42,748 nucleotides of DNA from an uncultured Oligoflexia bacterium. Lineage in GTDB: Bacteria; Bdellovibrionota; Bacteriovoracia; Bacteriovoracales; Bacteriovoracaceae. Shown one piece after another: positions 41,496-42,748 of this stretch; positions within the stretch are counted from its first letter, which is position 1; the number at the start of each line of letters is the position of its first letter. Both the position numbers and the translations under genes were made by a program. Under the pieces are notes generated by a model. It worked only from the letters and a program-made list of their open reading frames with translations, did no database searches and was not told where the DNA came from. The stretch is taken from contig CAKZJW010000038.1 of NCBI GenBank assembly GCA_937120495.1, positions 1 to 42,748 of the forward strand, given 5' to 3'.

Positions 41496-42028
41496 TTTGA
41501 AACCTCCACATTTTTACTGCCAGCAATTGTTGAGCTGTGACCAATATAAATTATTGCAAGTCCTTTTCGAGAAAGTTCTTCAAGATATTGGGTAACCTGA
41601 GAAGTAGTCTCCCGGTCTAGGTGATTGAAAGGTTCATCTAGAATGAGTAGTTTTTTACTTTCAGTTATGGCCTTTGCAATAAGGGCTTTTTTTCTTTCTC
41701 CACCACTTGAGAGATGCCACTTTTTTCTTGCAAAACTTTCAGGGTAAAAAGAATAGTGGGTATCACAGATATCCTTTAGCTCTAAATATATTTTGGGGTT
41801 TTGATGAGAAACCTGTGGGAGGTAGCCATAGTCATCTAGGTCGAAGTCTTTTATGATTTCGCCATTTGCAAAGTTATTTAAGCCTAAAATAGATTCAATT
41901 AGAGTTGTTTTTCCACTACCATTGTCACCACTGATATGAATAATATCTGATGGCTCAATAGAGAGATCTATATTACTTAGTATTTGTTCGCCATCAATTT
42001 TAATTGAGACGCCCTTTAATTTAATCAT
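41483..42028 (-). CDS. Metal ABC transporter ATPase (ZnuC-like), compact
   Basis: A 181-aa ABC ATPase that powers the adjacent permease. All motifs are present in order: Walker A GDNGSGKTT, Q-loop YLPQ, signature LSSGGERKK, Walker B KLLILDEPFNHLD with the D-loop, and the H-loop His in IYIGHS. It is shorter than typical ZnuC proteins (about 230-250 aa). The region between Walker A and the signature is compact, and the protein stops soon after the H-loop. It overlaps the binding-protein gene by 8 bp and the permease gene by 13 bp. Function is secure as an ABC ATPase; the metal is inferred from neighbours. Confidence 0.87.
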   Translation of the reverse strand: MIKLKGVSIKIDGEQILSNIDLSIEPSDIIHISGDNGSGKTTLIESILGLNNFANGEIIKDFDLDDYGYLPQVSHQNPKIYLELKDICDTHYSFYPESFARKKWHLSSGGERKKALIAKAITESKKLLILDEPFNHLDRETTSQVTQYLEELSRKGLAIIYIGHSSTIAGSKNVEVSKWRQ

Positions 42029-42748
42029 TAATTGACACCATTAGCTTTTTTATAAAAAGAAGATAGTCTTCACCTTGCTTTGGATGCAGCGGTAAAAGCG
42101 CGTAGCTTATGCCAGATATCTCTTTGAACTTTTCAAGTATCTTTCTAGGGGCCGTAGATCCGGCGAGAACTTTTTTGGGCTCTTTCTTTTTTGCCATTTT
42201 TGCCTTTTTGGCAAGATAGCTTGCAGATGGAAGAACACCAGGTGTCTTTTCTAAGGACTGAAGGAGTTCAAAGCCAAAGTCCTTTTCAAGATAAGCAAAC
42301 TCTTGATGATAGACATAGAATTTACTCTTTTTTACCTTGTTCTTTATTTCTTTGAAAGTGAGTTGTAGTTTCCTTTTTAGTTTTAAAAAGTTTGACTCAA
42401 TTTCCTTTGATTTACTTTTTGATATAAAGCTACTTTGTAAAAGACAATCTTTAATTGTCTCAGAGGCTTCAATCATCCTTGGAATAGAGATGGTGTAATG
42501 GGGGTTTCCATCAGAATGAACATCTCCCATTGAGCGGTCATATTTTTCAACTACACCAAGCTTAGATACTTTCTTACTAGCATCACAGTAACCTTTTGTT
42601 GCAGATTGAATATTCTTATTACCAGACATTTCAAGGATCTTTGGTAACCAACCAATCTCAAGTTGCATTCCATTTAGCACAAGAAGCTTTGCATTCGCTA
42701 ATTTGAATATAAAGCCAGGAGATGCATCTACAAAATGTGGATCCTCAG
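42021..42748 (-). CDS. Metal ABC transporter substrate-binding protein (ZnuA/TroA-like), 5' end beyond the window
   Basis: The frame stays open through the right edge. Upstream of a GTG codon at 42680 it still reads EDPHFVDASP and FIFKLANAKLLVLNGMQ, the conserved start region of TroA/ZnuA proteins (DPH metal ligand, then K-L-A-x-A-x-L-x-x-x-N-G). That GTG is therefore internal, and the signal peptide lies outside the window. Further in, DVHSDGNPHYTISIPRMI matches the second metal-ligand block (H..GNPH), and KSKFYVYHQEFAYLEKDFGFE the third (YHxxFxYxxxxxG). A Lys-rich segment (KKAKMAKKKEPKK) sits where some relatives have other inserts. It would capture Zn or Mn in the periplasm for the two downstream genes. 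Confidence 0.85.
   Translation of the reverse strand, partial: EDPHFVDASPGFIFKLANAKLLVLNGMQLEIGWLPKILEMSGNKNIQSATKGYCDASKKVSKLGVVEKYDRSMGDVHSDGNPHYTISIPRMIEASETIKDCLLQSSFISKSKSKEIESNFLKLKRKLQLTFKEIKNKVKKSKFYVYHQEFAYLEKDFGFELLQSLEKTPGVLPSASYLAKKAKMAKKKEPKKVLAGSTAPRKILEKFKEISGISYALLPLHPKQGEDYLLFIKKLMVSIND

Noticed and set aside
42678..42680. GTG at 42680 as the start of the metal-binding protein
   Set aside because: The frame continues to the window edge and encodes conserved TroA/ZnuA residues (DPH, then K-L-A...N-G), so the codon is internal.

Overview
This window is AT-rich (roughly one third G+C by eye) and densely coded. It comes from a Gram-negative bacterium: it encodes a heptosyltransferase-like and a Kdo-transferase-like lipopolysaccharide enzyme, two TolC-family outer-membrane proteins, a Wza-like exporter, an outer-membrane barrel and lipoproteins with lipoboxes. 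The protein style, base composition, frequent TTG/GTG starts and abundance of secreted proteins suggest the Bdellovibrionota (Bacteriovorax/Halobacteriovorax-like). That assignment is an inference, not proven by any single gene. No tRNA, rRNA, CRISPR array or insertion sequence was seen, and no gene-free stretch exceeds about 170 bases.

Layout. (1) 28-3604: a tightly overlapping trio of GT9 heptosyltransferase-like, WaaA/KdtA-like and unknown Rossmann-type proteins. (2) 3606-7377: an orphan Flp-type pilin behind a perfect palindrome, a coiled-coil outer-membrane barrel ended by a terminator, an acyltransferase-3 protein, and a secreted transglutaminase-elicitor-like protein. (3) 7361-10030 (minus): a lipoprotein with an 18-bp-repeat Asp/Gly stalk and an Asp-box beta-propeller region resembling GH74. 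(4) 10166-14172: two tandem TolC-family paralogues and a secreted protein of unknown function, closed by a strong terminator. (5) 14171-20616: a polysaccharide operon behind a good sigma-54 (-24/-12) promoter match, encoding a degenerate CpsD-like ATPase, a Wzz-like co-polymerase, an O-antigen polymerase/ligase, a GT2, a methyltransferase and a GT4. (6) 20589-24173 (minus): GT4, Wzx-like flippase, GT4. (7) 24264-35845: a Wza-like lipoprotein followed by two assembly-line enzymes, a PKS of order carrier-KS-AT-carrier-aminotransferase and an NRPS of order C-PCP-C-A-PCP-TE. (8) 35804-40636: a polysaccharide deacetylase (minus), a 998-aa secreted glycoside-hydrolase-like protein, and the phosphoglycosyl transferase that would start a lipid-linked sugar chain. 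(9) 40665 to the right edge (minus): a Zn/Mn-type ABC transporter whose binding-protein gene is cut by the window end.

How it fits together. Regions 5, 6, 7 (first gene) and 8 supply nearly every step of a Wzx/Wzy-type surface polysaccharide: initiation (39902), extension (several GTs), flipping (Wzx), polymerisation (16012), length control (14834), export (24264) and modification (acyltransferase, deacetylase, glycosidase-like protein). The most striking content is the hybrid PKS/NRPS set inside this locus. Its domain order predicts a beta-amino acyl unit made by the built-in aminotransferase and extended by two residues. The only adenylation domain has a glycine-like pocket, and the first NRPS module has no adenylation domain. 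Whether the product is a free metabolite or part of the surface polysaccharide cannot be settled from sequence alone.
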